Origin: Obelidium mucronatum
Taxonomy: Eukaryota; Chytridiomycota; Chytridiomycetes; Chytridiales; Chytriomycetaceae
Assembly (NCBI GenBank): GCA_025765595.1
Contig: JAIVFH010000093.1
Location: 1-64,000 of the forward strand
Length of the DNA stretch: 64,000 nucleotides
Direction of reading: 5' to 3'
Position numbers and translations under genes: made by a program. This document shows, piece after piece, positions 62,698-64,000 of the stretch; position 1 is the stretch's first letter, and each line of letters opens with the position of its first letter. Under the pieces are notes generated by a model that ran no database searches, was not told the origin of the DNA, and saw nothing but the letters and a program-made list of their open reading frames with translations.

Positions 62698-64000
62698 ATG
62701 GCCAGTCCCAAACAGGACCCAACATCACACGCGCTGCTCTTGGCAGAAACATTGGAGCTCCAGCAGACCCTAGTGGGAGTCCATGCTCAGCTGCAGGCGA
62801 ACGTGGTCATCCTGTCCAAGCAAGTCCAGAGTGGTTTAGGTGCTGTGGCTCGCGTTCTTGATATTCTCGCGAAGGAAAAAGGCGCAGTTGGTTCAGGCCC
62901 GGAAGTCAGAGATAAGGAAAGGGAAAAGGTTGAGAATGAAGTGATACTTGCAAAGGGAAGGGCCGCGGCCGCGATTGCTGCAGCGGCTGCAGTCAAAGCT
63001 ATGACCAGCACTTCTCCTTCAACTGCGCCCGCTTTTGATTTCACATCTGGTTTGAAAAACACGTCTCGATCCATCAGCTTTGGCGAGCAAGCCCCACATT
63101 CTCAGCCTGACAGATATCAATACCACAACGATTTGCTTGATCTTATAAGAGATCCTTTGAGTCCACCAAAGAAAAATTCTTCCGCCCTGAGTCCCAGTGG
63201 TGGGATGCCTCTGTCACCAATTCCCAGTTACAATAACCAGCAAATGACTTTTCAATCTGTGCCTCCTCAACCCATTACCAAACAATCTTCATCCAGTGCA
63301 AAAATATCCATGAGTGATCATTCATCAGCCGGGGTCCAAAGCGACACTCATTTGTCGATGGGGCTCAAATGGGAAAGTACGGACTATGTGATGGCGTCGA
63401 AACTGGAAGCAAGAAACCAGCAATTGAGTAAAAATTCATCCGTATTCAGCGATTCTTCCTTGGGAAACCCCGAGTATTCAAAGCGAAGCGGTCGCGTCTG
63501 CAACTGTCACTCGATCAAACACACAAGCACAACGAAGGAAAAGTGGTGGATTACAGCACCCACCAGTACAATCCAATACAGCCATTCTTATCAACTTCAA
63601 ACCTGAGAAACTGGCTTAGTAGGACATTTTCATCCCAAAACCAAGTGCCGACAAGATACAGCTCTGACGATTTGCCTCAGTACACAAACGAACAGCTAAA
63701 CAAAATTTGGAATAATCCAGAAATTCAGCAAAAGCCTAAAAATAGGTTGCTCACCAAGTTGATGGATGATAAAGCTCATACAGCAATTCCTATTCAACCA
63801 CCGTCATCATACCAATTCAGTAAAGAAGGTCGCAGCCCTCCGAAAGTGAGACAATAAGTACTACTGCAGCAGTTATTGCGCCGACCATAAAAGTGGAAGC
63901 TGCAGCAAAAAAATGGGAGCAACTGCGTAATGATGCCATTCGGAAATCATCCGTCGCTCATATGGATCCTGGTTTTTCCAACGTGGTTACGGCGGTATTT
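62698..64000 (+). CDS. unidentified protein with N-terminal helical region, partial
   Basis: Start ATG 62698 (MASPKQDPTS). The first ~110 residues are helical and charged, rich in Leu/Ala/Glu/Lys (L-E-L-Q-Q-T-L and an alanine run), plausibly a coiled coil. A Ser/Pro-rich region follows. The first frame ends at 63606. Similar composition continues in a second frame from about 63540 (V-V-D-Y-S-T-H-Q-Y-N-P) and a third from about 63850 to the window edge (K-W-E-Q-L-R-N-D-A-I-R-K-S-S). These joins may be introns or indels. The gene continues beyond the window. No domain is recognised. It is transcribed opposite to the array and does not look like an array member. Confidence 0.45.

Noticed and set aside
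1..64000. CRISPR arrays, rRNA genes, bacterial promoters, operons or phage structures.
   Set aside because: No regularly spaced repeats or prokaryotic gene organisation; spliced genes and LTR elements show the DNA is eukaryotic.

Overview
The window looks like eukaryotic DNA from an early-diverging, probably chytrid, fungus. Signs are short GT-AG introns (47, 61, 63 and 84 bp where I could place both ends), Ser/Thr/Pro-rich single-pass membrane proteins of the SKG6/Mid2-like style, a DUF6589-type gene and LTR-retrotransposon coding regions. No rRNA, convincing tRNA or CRISPR was seen. The species assignment is inference.

Layout. From 0.1 to 55.7 kb and again at 60.7-62.5 kb lies a tandem array of about 29 related genes, nearly all on the minus strand. 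Each encodes an ectodomain, one membrane helix followed by basic residues, and a long low-complexity cytoplasmic tail. There are three sub-arrays. Group A (0.1-13.5 kb) has cysteine-free Ser/Thr/Pro ectodomains and a tail motif E-R-[IV]-A-x-K-K ... R-[LM]-S-I-Y-S. Group B (17.8-31 kb, with 12.2-13.5 kb as a hybrid) has similar ectodomains and tails carrying W-x2-[YF]-[FY]-x2-N-P-x-A or poly-proline C-termini. Group C (33.6-55.7 and 60.7-62.5 kb) has a six-cysteine ectodomain with an invariant C-x4-C step and a tail motif R-D-D-F-F-D-D followed by S-T-x-I-S-V and E-x-R-P-F. Many group A and B genes need one-base frame changes to read through, while most group C genes are intact.

Other cellular genes are few: a four/five-helix membrane protein (15.3 kb) with a decayed tandem duplicate (17.1 kb), a three-exon DOPA 4,5-dioxygenase-like gene (32.6-33.2 kb) and a plus-strand coiled-coil gene that leaves the window at the right edge.

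Three mobile elements sit in the array. (1) A complete 9,192-bp LTR retrotransposon (34552-43743) has 1,007-bp LTRs, a TTAG target duplication, a gag-like ORF and a pol ORF joined by a textbook -1 frameshift site. Its pol begins with an ExoIII/AP-endonuclease-like domain before RT, RNase H and integrase. Such a nuclease is a hallmark of LINEs and is not expected in an LTR element. (2) A 4,765-bp DNA transposon (55886-60650) has a 9-bp target duplication and long inverted repeats holding the promoters and first ten codons of two convergent genes, a RecQ-like helicase and a DUF6589 protein. This points to DUF6589 as a transposase. (3) An 887-bp non-autonomous inverted-repeat element (61157-62043) splits the membrane helix of a group C gene.

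The array reads as an expanding surface-protein family (sensor, adhesion or recognition roles are possible but unproven) that accumulates duplications, decay and transposon insertions.
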